Assembly (NCBI RefSeq): GCF_018446385.1
Contig: NC_055991.1
Location: forward strand, 118,959,794-119,023,793
Length of the DNA: 64,000 nt
DNA from: Zingiber officinale
Taxonomy: Eukaryota > Streptophyta > Magnoliopsida > Zingiberales > Zingiberaceae
Direction of reading: 5' to 3'
Position 1 is the stretch's first letter. Every line of letters starts with the position of its first letter. Of the stretch, positions 1 through 12,934 are shown piece by piece. The translations under genes and the position numbers were made by a program. The notes beneath the pieces were generated by a model. It saw nothing but the letters and a program-made list of their open reading frames with translations. It was not told where the DNA came from and searched no databases.

Positions 1-3000
1 GCCCCCAAACCACTACCTCCATCCCCTTCTTCTCCTCCTCCTCCGCCGCCTCCGCCTTCCAGATCCTCCCCCAAAATCTCTGCCACCGTCTCCCTCTCCC
101 CCTCCGCCAAGCGCCGCCTCCAATCTCTATACTCTTCCCCGAACCCCAAGAAGAACAAACCGTCCTCCTCGGCCTCCAATGCCCTCGTCCCCGTCCCCTC
201 CTCCACTCCCGACCTTCACCGCCGCTTCCTCTCCAAGCTCCTCGCCCCCGCTTCGTCCCCGCCTCGCAAATCTCTTCCTCAAAACCCTACTTATACCCCC
301 CTCGAGCTACAGGTCGTCGACCTCAGATCTAAGCACCCTGACGTTGTCCTCATGTTCGAAGTCGGCTACAGGTACCGCTTCTTCGGCCAGGACGCCGAGA
401 TCGCCGCTCGCGTCCTCGGCATCTTCGCCCACGTCGACCACAACTTCCCCACCGCCAGCATTCCCAGCTTCCGCCTCCACTTCCACGTCCGCCGCCTCGT
501 CGCGGCGGGGCACAAAGTCGGCGTCATCAAGCAGACTGAGACCGCCGCGATCAAGGCTCACGGGGCCAACCGGGTCGGGCCATTCTCACGGGGGCTATCG
601 GCGTTGTACACGAGGTCGACGATTGAGGCGGCGGAGGACATGGAGGGTGGGAGCGGGCCGGAGATCGGTGGTTCCGGGAGCAATTTCCTTGCTTGCGTCG
701 TTGAAAAGGAGCTGGTGCCGGATCATGAGGGGAAGTTTTGTGTGAAGGTTGCTCTTGTTGCGGTCGATGTCTCCACAGGAGATGTTGTTCATGGGGAGTT
801 TGATGACAATTCGATAAGAACGGGGCTTGAGGCAATGTTGATTAGTTTGTCTCCCAACGAGATGCTGCTAGGAGAACCTCTTTCCTCAGTGACGGAGAAG
901 GTTAGTACTCCTTGACAATGGAAAATAAACTGAATATGATGATGATAAATTAAGCTTTATATCAAGTTTGTCTAGAAAGTTGCATTTGCATTAATAGGGA
1001 AATTCTGCCAAATGTCAAGTTTTTCATTGTTGTCCATTATATATTATTCTCGTGTAATACCTGCTGGTTTTAGATGATACCAAAGAATGATTTCTTCTGT
1101 GGAAAGCACATGTTTTGCATTCTCATATTCCTGATAGGAATGAGTAATCTCAATTGAAGTAAATCGTTAGAAGGGTTTGCATTCACTGCCAGATCAAGTT
1201 ATTCCACATGAGTTAAATTACGTTCAATCAAAGATTGATTGCACATGCTTTGCTTTCTTTTAGGCTTAATCATGATAATTGTAATTCATGATAGTACAAT
1301 AGCTAGATGTTTTCTACTCAGTTGTCTTTCGTGGATTTACCTTTTCTTTTTCTTTTTTGCGCAAAATATATCTTTCTTAGCTGGTACTAGCTTATTCTGG
1401 ATCTCCATCAAACATTCGAGTTGAGCGCACCTCACGTGATTGTTATAGCAATGGTGGCGCACTTGCTGAAGTAATGTCTCTTTATGAAAACAAAGATGAC
1501 AATGTTCTGGTTCCTGTGAATGATACTGAAGATAGTGATATAAGAGGGGAAGGATGCCATTTTCCTACAATAAAGGTATCCTCATTTATTTTTAGAACAT
1601 TATTAATCCAATTAATGGCTACGATCTTTTGGTTATGAACTGCAATTAAATTATAAAAAAATCCAAAATCAAATGGGCAAGTTGACACTCTTGTTTCCAC
1701 CCCTTTTTTTTTTTTTTGCCTTTTGTTAGTTTACTGGTTGTCTTTTTCCCCGTATGGTTACATGCACACATTTCTGTTTTTTTCCATCTCCTAGTTTACT
1801 GAGCAATGTATTCTGCCCATGGTTGGCACTATTTTTCTTTTATTTTCTCTTGCAGGAAATCATGTCCTTGCCTGAACTATCAATTCAAGCATTGGCATTA
1901 ACCATCCGTTATTTAAGAAATTTTGGATTGGAGAGGATACTCGGCCCCACAGCTTCCTTTAGGGCCATTTCTAGCAAGTTTGAGATGACTTTATCAGCAA
2001 ATACACTTCATCAGCTTGAGGTAGTCTTCTTTGGCTAAAAAAAAAAAATATGCCTGAGGCAGTTCGTTACCATGCTGACACATACATTTGTTGTTTACCT
2101 TTTTATTGTGCTGTGATGGAGAATACTGTTCATGTCAGATATGTAACTCTGTAGTTCTACTTTTTTCTTGAAAAGTTGTTTCTGTAACATTTATTTTGTC
2201 ATTTATTTCATTATTACTGAATAATACAACATACCAATCCTAGTAGCTAAATTAATAAAAATTAACCAAAGACTGAGATGACTTTTGTCACACTCTGAGT
2301 GAGCGGTTCCAGGTGTGCTCAATTTCATCAACACACTCCTTGTGCTAGTTATTATACCATGCCGTGGAGACACGAGCAATGCTCGCAACACTTTGCCACA
2401 TAGCATCATTGACAAGCAGAGATGATTCACACAAGCACATTCACTGGCAACCTGTGGTGATTATCACACGAGCATCATAATCATCATGAGCAGAAACTGT
2501 AACATGTCCACAAGATGACATCTCCTATAAGTACAAGGTACAAAATAGTAAATACAATGCAAACCAATGACAAATATGAAAGGTTTAGCACGACACAATG
2601 CAGTTATCCTTGATTCACGCTAATTACTCTGATGATCCATAGTTATCTCTCAGTGACATAGGCAACTCATAATTCCAATTCTATCCATAACCACAAGGAC
2701 ATCCTCATGGTCATACCTACCAATTCTCTCAATCTTGGCCTTGACTGTGCTTTGGTAATCATAGTTAGTATCACCACTAAGGTCCATACTGACACCACAA
2801 TCTCATAGTGAATCACACTTACTTGGATACTCTGTGATCGGTCACATAGGGCCTTATGGGAACTTCCAACTGATGTTTACATTGATAAGAATCATTGACC
2901 TTCTCCTGTTGAAAATTTACCACTCATTACAATGAGTCTTCTTTTGTTTCATATTTCAAGGTAACTTAAATCATAGCATCACTTGAGTTCCGTTGATGAT

Positions 3001-6000
3001 AAATTTTCAACATAGCACTCAGGGACTACTTGGCAAATGGTTATGGTAGATCCTGTTGGACACAACAAAACATTCATATGGTGAACAACTGGGGAAGATA
3101 TTCTGATTTTCTACCTTTCAGAACCTCAAATTTTTAATAGCGAAAAAGGCCAAAAGTCCTTAGAAAATGTTATACAGGTAACAAGAATACAAGATATGAT
3201 ATCTTGCACGAGACTTAATAATCCTAAATGCTATCTTTCTAGTGGATCATTAACTAGGTTTGTGAGATTGTGAGCAATAAGTGTTTTGCTTTTCTAAGTG
3301 TCTCTTCCTTTCATTTTCTTTCCCTTGGGTGATCTTTTCCGCTCAGGATGCCCTAGTACTAGGGTGATGATTATATCCTTTAATATTTATTTATTTTAAT
3401 GTTCAGCATCATAAATCTTATGCTGTCAACAAAAGTGTTTTGTTTCTCTAAGTGTCTCTTCCTTTCATCTTCTTTCCCTTGGGTGACCTTTTCCACTCAG
3501 GATGCCCTAGTACTAGGGTGATGATTATATCTGTTAATATTTATTTATTTTACTGTTCAGCTCCATAAATTTTCGTCATGAAATTCGTTAATATTCTGGT
3601 ATATTTTATCTAAAGAGTTGTTCTAGGTCTTGGCAAACAACTGTGATGGCTCTCTTCAAGGTTCCCTTTTTCAAGTTATGAATCACGCTCTTACTGCATT
3701 TGGATCAAGGCTTTTCAGACACTGGGTAATTCATTGTTCTATTCCATCTTTAGCTACACTGGCATAAACATTTCATAAATAAATGAGAGGATTTTTCATG
3801 TGACCAAAATAATTAAATGAAAGAAAATAATATTTAATTTTATGGTTTTTCATTTTCTTCATTGAGGTTCAAGTTCATTGTTCAGGTCACTCATCCATTA
3901 TGCGATAGGAATTTGATACTAGCTCGTCTTGATTCTGTTTCTGAGATAGCTGAATCAATGGGCCTGTGCATGGGGCCAAAGCTTGAAAGTGAATTAGCAA
4001 CTGAGAAATATTCTGATGCTCTTAAGCAATCTGAGATCGCTGAGGTTATATCTTCAGTTTTAACAATGCTTGGGAAGTCACCTGATGTTCAGCGGGGAAT
4101 TTCCAGAATTTTTCACCGGACTTCTACGGCTGCTGAGGTAGTGTGTTGGTTTTACAGTTAAGATAATCACCTTTTCTGGTAGCTCATTTATATGATATTC
4201 ATTATATAATTAGTGCCCATGTGCACTTGTATCACTTAAAAGTTATCCTCAATTCATGTTATGTCTGCATCAGTTTTGACCAATTCATACCTGTTTCTGC
4301 TTCTTAAATAGCAATTTTATTGGCCACTTGGTTCTAGTAAAGCATCAATTACATGGTTTTGTTAAATAGATTTTAATTGCAAGTATTCAAGAATAATCTC
4401 AGATCTTGCTAGTCACCAATTACTAATTCAAGAATAATGATAATTATGAAGTAGGCAATGCGCTTCTCATACTCTGCCAAGTTAATGGTGGTAAATACAA
4501 GGCAATCATATTGCATAGAAAGGATTTGGTGAATACAACGTCAGCTAGCTTAGCGCTTGCCGATTTGACTGTCTACTTGAGCACCTTACTGACATGTTCT
4601 GTTTTATTGTTCAGTTTATTAGGGTTATCCATGCTTTGCTTACCTCTGGGAAGCAGTTACAGAAGCTTGTTTTGGAGACTGATGCTGGAGAAACTCAACC
4701 GAGTGTCAAATCTGCTTTACTCAGAAGACTGATCTATTCTGCTTCTTCACCTGTTGTAATGGCTGTAGCTGTTAAACTTCTATCTTCTCTAAATAAGGAT
4801 GCAGCAGATCAAGGTGATATGTTGAATTTGTTTATTTCTTGCACGGATCAATTTCCTGAGGTAAGGTTGTGAAGGATGCTTACCTGTATAGTATGCTTAG
4901 TTGTTATAGCATGGAATCTTATTTGCAGATCTGTAGTGGCCGTATGGCTGTTCAGATGGCTGAAAAGAAGTTGGATTTACTCATTGTTCAGTACCGGAAG
5001 CAGCTTGGAATGCAAAAATTAGAGTTTATGAGTGTGTCTGGGAAGACACATCTAATAGAGGTAACTCTTCAATTAAGCGTGTTTAGTAACTTGCACTAGA
5101 AAGCAAATTACATATTCCTTGATCCCAACTTCCTCATGTATTTGATTTAATGTGCAATCAATGCTAAGTGATTTCATGTTCTATCTTAAGTCACAATTGC
5201 TCATGCATTTCTTTCGAGGCACTTCTACTTGCATTTCGTTGTGCTGGATACTATTTCTTTTCTATTAAGTATACTGCACGTAGCCCTTGAATCTTTTCTA
5301 TAAACTTTGTTTTCATTTGTCTATGATGAAAGTCTGTATGCATTTTGCTTGTCTTATTTTGTGTTTGATTTTTTTTTCCCCATAAAATGAGCCTTCTAGT
5401 GAAGTTCATAATTGAATTAACTAGGTTTTAACTCTTATGTCATCAAACTACAAGGATATTATATTTTTCCTTCTAATCATCATTACTATCAATTTTAATC
5501 TCTCCTATATGTTCCTATATTAAATTTGTTAACACAATCTTATAGTCATGAACTAGCTTTTTTATGGATTGGCTCTTAACAATGCGAGAGTCATTTCCTA
5601 TTCTGCATTTCATCTAGACATTGATTTGTTGCCTTTTAGTTAATCTCCACCATTTGCATATCTAGGTGTCTTTGTGAAGGCCATTTTTTGTCAGTTATAT
5701 GTAACAACCTGACAACTTAGGTAAGATCCATGCTCATAAGGTTTAAGCATTGTTTACATTGTTTCTCATGGCATAATGCAATCATCAACCTCTTTTATCC
5801 AACTTTGGATTGACACTGATGTTTTTTAGGTTAATGGGGCTTTGCTAATAGATTTATGTAAAATTATGACTTTCTTTTTCTGCTTTGTTATGAGTTCTGA
5901 TCATGTTTTGTGACTAAGTTCTGTTCTTGCTATTTTAGCTGTCAGAAGATAAAAAGGCTCCTTCAAATTGGGTTAAGGTTAGTAGTACCAGAAAAACCAC

Positions 6001-8776
6001 ACGATATCACCCCCCTGAAGTGCTGGCAGGTTTGGATGAATTGTTGCTTGCCAAGGAAGAATTTTCTGTTGTTTGTCGGGCTACATGGGACAAATTCTTG
6101 ATGAAATTTGGCAAATACTATGCTCAGTTTCAAACAGTTGTGCAAGCTCTGGCTGCATTGGACTGCTTGCATTCACTTGCCATTGTCTCCAGAAATGAGG
6201 TATAGTTTCTGTTGCTGTTTGTTTTCACTTTGTTATTATCTCAAATGGCACATTATTTGACACTTGCAATTTTTTCTATAGAATTTTGTGCAACCAGTTT
6301 TTGTTGGTGATGATGAACCAAATCAAATTCACATCTCTTTGGGTCGTCATCCAGTGAGTATTATCTATTATGTTTCTACTACTGCTTGAACTATTTTGGA
6401 TGTTTTCGCACTAATTTGTCTTGATGCGTTTTCCATCTTAAAAATTGCTATAGTGTGTTTGGTACATAGGAAAAGAAAGTCATTCCCTATGAATTTCCAT
6501 GCTATAAGTTTAGGTATAGGTGTTACTATTCCATTCCTTGTCGATTCTATTTCCTAGGATTAAAAATAACTAATTCCATTCATTATCAACTTCATTCTGC
6601 CAAGCAAACACTGACAGACTTATAATGAGAACACAAATCACTTTTTCCATATATGCAAGGATAAAGCCGTCTTTTGCACATTAATGTTGCAAATAAACTT
6701 GTGCCCTATTGCAATTGTCTACACAAACTTTTGCACATGCATGAACTTAGAGAAAGATTACTGTAAATATCTAGAAGATGGTAAGGGTTTTTTCCTCCCT
6801 CAATTACTTCATCTTATTTGCCTATTTTGCCTCCACTAAATGGCCCCTTCTACTCGCTCTTCTCATTTCTACGTCGTTAGAATTCCAATCTCGTCCATCA
6901 TGTTTCTTTGAGACACTATCTAAGTTATCAATTCCATCCACCAAAGCACTGGCATCTGTGGTCATCATTTTTTGTAATTAGCTTTTTGGAGATTGGTGGT
7001 CGGAGAAGTTTACTTCTGTTCCTTCTTGCCAAAAAATAAATCTTAGCGCAGACCTTAACAGCCATGTTGCACAAAAGACTAGCTACTGCCTCAAACAGTT
7101 TGTACAAGTTCAAAATTATTTATGATATGTTGGCTAATCATGATTAATTTTGCCTCAGGTTTTGTGGTCAACTCTGGGAGACAACTATGTTCCAAATGAT
7201 ACGAAGTTGCATGTAGATAGGGAGTACTGTCAAATTATTACTGGGCCAAATATGGGTGGGAAAAGTTCTTATATTCGGCAAGTTGCCCTTATAGCAATTA
7301 TGGCTCAGGTACAACTGGATTTTTGCTTGATCTTCATAGTTGCTTAAGATAAGTTATCGAACAAGCCTCCAACAATGAGGGCAGTCTTCTAACCATACTT
7401 TATGATTCTGAATAATCAGAGTGTGATATTGGTTTTCTTGTAGCCTCATTGATGCCCCTGTTTATATTAATTAAACAAGGATTACTTTTTATTGGTCTCC
7501 TAATGGCTGTTTCACAAAGATAACGTGATTTATATTTGTTTAGTAACCATTGAGGAGACAGGTTTTCCTACAAGTCTCCAACAATGAGGCATTCTTCGAA
7601 GAATGTGAGTCTGGATATCAGAGCGTCGTATCGGTTTTCTTGTAGCCTCACATTGATGTCCTTATCTATATTTATTTAGCAGGGATTCATGTATCCTGGT
7701 CGTCTAAGGATTGTTTCATAAAGATGGTGATTGGTGACTGTTTGGTTAATCATCGAGTGATGTATTTCCTTATGGTTGTTTCATTGATATCTTCCTCTGA
7801 TTCATTCAGGTTGGTTCCTATGTACCGGCAACTTCAGCGAAGCTGCACGTACTGGATGGGATTTACACTCGTATGGGGGCATCAGACAGCATCCAGCAAG
7901 GTAAAAGTACCTTTTTTGAGGAATTAGCTGAGACATCTCACATACTACACAACTGTTCATCACGCTCTCTAGTCATCATCGATGAACTTGGTCGAGGCAC
8001 AAGTACGTATGATGGCGTTGCAATTGCTTATGCTACATTACATAGCCTTCTTAATTGGAAGAAATGCATGGTCCTTTTCGTCACTCATTACCCGAAAATT
8101 GTGGACATCCAGAAAGAGTTTCAAGGCTCAGTTGGTGCATACCATGTTTCCTATCTCGCATCTAAAAAACCTCTTGACATAACTGATTCTGAAACAATAT
8201 CATGCGGTGAGGGGCTGAGCCTTGAAGAGGTTACTTTTCTGTACAAACTTGTGCCTGGTGCATTGGATAAGAGCTTTGCTCTTAACGTTGCAAAGCTAGC
8301 CCAGGTATGATTGAAATTGGATAACATTTTTCATAGATTGTTAAAAGTAGCATTTCTTTTTTATTTGCGACTATCATCTGTAGTATTTATTCGGTTTGCA
8401 TTGCACCATTTTAAAGATAAGTTGATCAGATAAGCTTGGATCCTTTCCCCTTTTTTCAAGTTGCTTGTTTTCCTTTCAGCTACCAAGTTCATGCATAGCA
8501 CGAGCTGCTATCCTGGCTGCGAAGATGGAAGAGGAGATGAACACAAGGTTGAAAAATCAAGCAAGAAACACAATTTCAATCTCATCTCAGGATGAAATAA
8601 ATACTGACTCTAAACCATTGGAGTTATGTGAAGATCAAGCTTTTACTGATCTCAAAGAAACATGTCGGGAACTGTTGTTGCACATAGAATCTGCCTTAAA
8701 TGATACTGAACCGGCGAAGAAGTTATGTTCACTGAAACATGCGAGGGAGATTGCAACGAAGGTGATAAAACAGTAG
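1..8776 (+). CDS. MSH3: DNA mismatch repair protein MSH3 (5' end cut by window edge)
   Basis: MSH3 pairs with MSH2 (MutS-beta) in the nucleus and recognises insertion/deletion loops. Twelve exons join in frame: 1-900, 1381-1575, 1856-2020, 3627-3725, 3886-4137, 4615-4860, 4929-5060, 5939-6199, 6282-6353, 7159-7308, 7810-8304, 8480-8776, giving 1087 visible residues against about 1080 for the whole Arabidopsis protein. The window opens at APKP, which in Arabidopsis directly follows the N-terminal PCNA-binding RFF, so about 13 codons are missing. The mispair-binding domain shows [19 protein letters not shown] near residue 121. Connector and lever blocks follow. The ATPase has Walker [10 protein letters not shown] (7243-7269), then [14 protein letters not shown], Walker [14 protein letters not shown] (Asp codon at 7981) and the switch VTHYPKI. 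All introns are GT-AG and mostly phase 0. No break is seen. The C-terminal tail is diverged from Arabidopsis. Confidence 0.96.
3281..3571. repeat. two-copy tandem duplication in MSH3 intron 3
   Basis: Two adjacent copies of about 135 bases start at 3281 and 3435 (period 154). Both contain ctaagtgtctcttcctttca, then a block reading cttgggtga, and end in tatttatttatttta followed by gttcag. Identity by eye is around 90%. The unit contains pyrimidine tracts and a gttcag, so it could offer cryptic acceptors, but the real acceptor of exon 4 lies downstream at 3626. Confidence 0.85.
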
Positions 8777-9287
8777 CTCATTGCCCGTAACATAAAATCA
8801 AATCGTTGTCCGCAAGAGCTCTTCCAATTCCAAGCAAAAACAATCAATTGGCGTCATCAGTGCGGTTGATTGTTCAAGGGTGCTGAAGGTTGTGATGGTT
8901 GCCAGTAAATTAATATTTTGTAAAGAGGGAAATTTGTAATTAGTTTCTTTACTACCCTAATCTCTTATCACCACATCTCCTGAATTTTGTAAAACCTAAA
9001 CCACAAAGAAAAATATTCACATCTAAAATTTTGTAAAACCAGAGCAAAAATGCCTGCATATCGAATCAGACATTTTCTAGTTTTTGCTTTCCAATTTTTA
9101 ATTTTCCAAATGTAGTTATTATACGAAAGGAGGTTGAACCGATCTTTTCTAGTAATTGCATAAAAATTGGTAAAACCCATCATTTAGTACGATAATTTAT
9201 GAAAATATGTATTTGGGTTTTGAATTTACTAAAAGATATAGTGTTTTTCGTTTTTTCTTTTCTCTCTCCACTTTCCTTTTATACATG
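8777..9287. other. 3' flank of MSH3, no gene
   Basis: This stretch holds the 3' untranslated region of MSH3 and then AT-rich sequence. I see no open frame with coding character and no recognisable RNA gene. Confidence 0.6.
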
Positions 9288-9622
9288 CATGATAACATGC
9301 ATGATAATGTAAATTTAAAAAGTATATTGAGAAGTCAATTATTTAGTTGATTATTTTAAAAATATTTTAACATTCCTAAGAAGCTAAAATAAATAATAGA
9401 TAGTATTATTTTATTCCTTGTAATTTTAGAAATTCATACGACTTAAAATAGGTCAAATCAGATATGTTTAGGTCTATCAATGGACTTCGGTCAAAATCCA
9501 CTGATGGACCTACACAGATCTGATTAGACTCATTTTAGGTCCTATGAATTTCTGAGATGATCAACTAAATAATCGACTTCTCAATATACTTTTTTAAATT
9601 TACATTATCATGCATTGTGCTT
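9288..9622. repeat. fold-back repeat, copy 1
   Basis: A nearly complete palindrome. The left end gcatgataatgtaaatttaa is mirrored at the right end as ttaaatttacattatcatgc, and the centre pairs tcagatatgtttaggtctat with the complement of gacctacacagatctgatta. The whole unit could fold into one long hairpin. No transposase is present. It is the first of at least seven diverged copies up to 14.8 kb. Confidence 0.8.
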
Positions 9623-9636
9623 GCACAATTGCACAA

Positions 9637-9990
9637 TGCATGATAATGTAAATTTAAAAAGTAGATTGAGAAGTCGATTATTTAGTTGATTATTTTAAAA
9701 ATATTTTAACATTCCTAAGAAGTTAAAATAAATAATAGATAGTATTATTTTACTCCTTGTAGTTTCAGAAATTCATACGACTTAAAATAGGTCCAATCAG
9801 ACATGTCTAAGTCTATCAATGAACTTCGGTCAAAATTCACTGATGGACCTACACAAGTCTGATTGGACTCATTTCAGGTCCTATGGATTTCTGAGATGAA
9901 AACGAGTTAAACTCTGCTATTCATTGCTTATTTTGACTTTCAGGGGTGTTAAAATATTTTTAGAAAAAACAGTTAAAAAATCTCATATTA
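9637..9990. repeat. fold-back repeat, copy 2
   Basis: It begins with the same gcatgataatgtaaattt end as copy 1, in direct orientation, after a short gcacaatt-rich spacer. The centre again reads toward a loop with ttcggtcaaaa. The right arm ends in the subterminal block ttttagaaaaaacagttaaa, a version not seen in copy 1, so the copies are not simple duplicates of each other. Confidence 0.75.
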
Positions 9991-10415
9991 TGCCTACGTT
10001 GAGCCTGATATGAAATTATATCAGGCCCACATTGAGATTTATTTTGGTCAATTATTTCATTAATATTTAACACATTCTGAAAAACTAAAATAAGCAATAG
10101 ATATCACCTTTTGACATCCTATAGTCTCAAAAATCCACAAGATCTGAAATGAATCAAATCAGACCTATCTACATCCATCAGTGGGTTTCGGTTTGATTGG
10201 ACTAATTTTATGACAAAACCCACTGATAAAGCTAGATAGGTTCGATTGAATTCATTTCAGGTCATGCAGATTTCTGAGGTTCCAAGGAGTTAAACTGTGT
10301 TATTTATTGCTTATTTCAACTTCTCTGAAGATGTTAAAATGCTATTAGAACAATATGCTTAAAAATCCCAACGTGAATCATATCATATCCACGTTAGGCT
10401 AAAATGTGAATAATG
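9990..10415. repeat. fold-back repeat, copy 3
   Basis: The outer arms are cctgatatgaaattatatca and the cacgttagg block. The inner arms pair gacctatctacatccatcag with the complement of actgataaagctagataggt around the loop. It carries the fuller version of the element, with the arm end gagattt and a gcaatagata block. Confidence 0.75.
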
Positions 10416-11000
10416 TAAAAATGTCAAAATTTCTCACGTAAGAGTCAAATTAAAATAATTAAATATCACATCATTTATATTTTAGCCTAATCAACAAAGT
10501 AAGAGTTTTTCTAAATTAAATCTCCTTTTTAGTTTTCAATTTTTCCGCACATTCTAAACTTTACTTAAATCCAAAAACCTATATTAATACATTATGAAAC
10601 TTTTTTTAAAAAAATTATTTTGATTATTGTATATTATCTTTTTATCCATGTTACAAAGAGTAGAATATCACCTTTTTTTATGTTTTAGCCTAATTAAGAA
10701 ATATAGTATTTTTTTTTACACTACTTTAATATTCTTTAAACATTCTAAACTATAATTAAATTTGAAAGAATATATACAATTTAATCCTTTTGATAATATT
10801 CTAAACTTTATATTTTTTTATTTGCTAATAAGAATTATTTATTATCATTATCAATATCTCTTGTTAATTATATTTAAATGTAATAGGATTCCCTAAAACA
10901 ATGAATAAGACAAATTAAAGGTGGAATCAAAAGAACCAAATTTAAAGGCCACATTGGGCCTGATATAATTCATATTAGATTGGGCCTAATATGATTCATA
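10416..11000. other. AT-rich spacer, no gene
   Basis: AT-rich sequence with long A and T runs. No open frame, RNA gene or repeat boundary could be supported. Confidence 0.5.
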
Positions 11001-11002
11001 TC

Positions 11003-11897
11003 GAGCAAGCTTTATGGAGCCCCAAACCTTCGATGAGCAACATATGAATTTCCACCATGATGATGCATCCGAGAGAAGTGAGGAGTAGCCAGGAGAGTCA
11101 GAAATTGTTACCAATAATGAGTAAAAAACTCCAAACTCTATGTTCAGAACGAGACCTGATATGAATCATATCAGGCTCCACGTTGAGCCTGATATGAAAT
11201 TATACCATGTCTAACGTAGACCTAATATGGAAGTATGTCAAACCTAACATGGGTCTGATATGAATCATATCAGGCCCACGTTGAGTTTTTTTAGTTGATT
11301 CTTCTTATTAAATTTTAATACTTCTCGAGAAGTCGAAATAAGTAATGGATAACACCGTTTGACTCCTTGCAGCCTCAAAAATCCACATGACTAGAAATGG
11401 ATCTAATCAGACATGTCTAAGTCCATCAGTGGAGTTTGATCAAAATTCACTAATAGACCTAGATAGGTCTGATTTGACCCATTGCAGGTCTTGTGAATTT
11501 TTGAAACTGCAAGGAGTTAAACAGTGCTATTCATTACTTATTTTGGCTTCTTTGGAGGAGTTAAAGTGTTAATGGAATAATCAACTAAAAAATCCCAACG
11601 TAGGCCTGATATGAATCATATCAGAGTCACGTTGTGCCTGATGTACTTCTATTTCAGGCTCACGTTGGGTCTGATATACTTCCATATCAGGGCCACGTTG
11701 GGCCTGATATAACGTGGGGCCTGATATAATTCATATCATGCCTGATTTTGAACATAGAGTTTGAGGTTTTCCACTCATTATTGGCAGCAACTTCTGACTC
11801 TCTTGGTTGCTCCTCGCTTCTCTCGGATGCATCATCATGGTGGAAATTCAGATGCTGCTCATTGAAGGTTGGGGGCTCTAGAAAGCTTGCCTGTCGG
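11003..11897. repeat. inverted repeat carrying a coding-like fragment
   Basis: Arms of about 145 bases (about 11003-11150 and 11748-11897) are reverse complements: the left has caccatgatgatgcatccga, and the right has its complement tcggatgcatcatcatggtg. Read on the minus strand, the right arm looks like protein: an open stretch containing SFLEPPTFNEQHLNFHHDD and then ASERSEEQPRESEVAANNEW. The left arm no longer reads through. Between the arms lie fold-back copy 4 and several ctgatatgaatcatatcag palindromes. The source gene was not recognised. Confidence 0.65.
11255..11640. repeat. fold-back repeat, copy 4
   Basis: This is one of the clearest copies. The arm gactccttgcagcctcaaaa is mirrored by tttttgaaactgcaaggagt, and gtctaagtccatcagtgga by the complement of cactaatagacctagatagg. 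Both outer flanks carry ctgatatgaatcatatcag. It sits inside the larger inverted repeat. Confidence 0.82.
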
Positions 11898-12103
11898 ACA
11901 TATAATTGAGAATCCGGTCGATTCCACCAATGGTGGATATTGTGATGCTCCACAACTAGATGGGGAAGATCCTCCTCCCTGAATAGAGGTTTGGATGTAG
12001 AGACCTCCAATAACTGCCTGAGAATCGAGGTTGCAAGGTTGTACTATCTTCAATTTCACTTAATTGTTTATTGAGGGGTTACCACATAGATTTTGAAGGT
12101 TCT

Positions 12104-12193
12104 ACTATCACTTCACCAACATATGAATGGAAGTTAGTGAAATTGATGCTATCACTTCACCAACATATGGATGGAAGTTAGTTAAATTGATAG
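12104..12193. repeat. 44-bp unit in two tandem copies
   Basis: The unit beginning ctatcacttcaccaacatat is present twice (starts 12105 and 12149) with only a few differences. It is a local duplication with no coding meaning seen. Confidence 0.85.
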
Positions 12194-12379
12194 CTGGGTC
12201 GAGCGAGATGGTTGTGTAATACCAATCAAAGATATAGGGATGAGTCATTCGATTAGGATTTGTTAATGAAAAATAATCAAAGTTGTAACACACTTCCCTC
12301 GAGAAGAATTGGTGTGTTTGTTCAGGCTTGGTATTCCATCTAGACCTAAAGCTCCATGGGTGATCGGATGAGTTATCCT

Positions 12380-12590
12380 GGTGGCAAAAGGTGAATACGT
12401 TCGCCCCCAGCGCCCCCGTCAATCCGACCTAGAGCCAACACGGAAGTGGTAAATCACGAACGGCTACTAGTCTTTGAAATAGTGATAGCACATAAGGGAG
12501 GTATTTACCTCGGCTTTGCCGAGATTCGAATCCCATACCTCATGATGACAATACCTCATGCGCTAGTCATTAGACATATCCGAGCAGACT
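12380..12590 (-). mobile_element. tRNA-derived SINE (family 1)
   Basis: Read on the minus strand, a tRNA-like head with a B-box-like ggattcgaatctcg is followed by a body ending in caccttttgccacc. It is flanked by an 18-bp target duplication, gatcggatgagttatcct (12362-12379) and gatcggatgagctatcct (12591-12608), with one mismatch. A second copy lies at 56.26 kb and a truncated one at 42.3 kb. Confidence 0.85.
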
Positions 12591-12784
12591 GATCGGATGA
12601 GCTATCCTGAATGGTATGGAGGTAGCTGATGTGAGTCTGTCTTTCCCTAATTTTGTGAAGATTGGACCGGAATTATTGACCATATGTGACGGGTTCCCAA
12701 TATGGATAGGTGCTTTGGAAGCTGCAGAAGAGCTCGAACCAAACGTAGGTAAAAAAAAAATATGCATACTAATCAATCTTCTAT

Positions 12785-12813
12785 AAATAATAATAATAAT
12801 AATAATAATAATT
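12785..12813. repeat. (TAA)n microsatellite
   Basis: About nine uninterrupted taa units. No function inferred. Confidence 0.9.
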
Positions 12814-12934
12814 AAAATTAGGATATTAATTTAAAGAAATCACACCATATAATTAAACCTAACTATAAAAAAAAAATCCGAGATTCTCTGTTAGAATCCA
12901 AACATATTAAAAAAGGATGAAATATGGATATGAT

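Noticed and set aside
6456-6612. MITE-like stretch in an MSH3 intron, starting gtgtttggtacat and ending ccaagcaaacac
   Set aside because: Only about seven bases of the ends are complementary and no target duplication was found.
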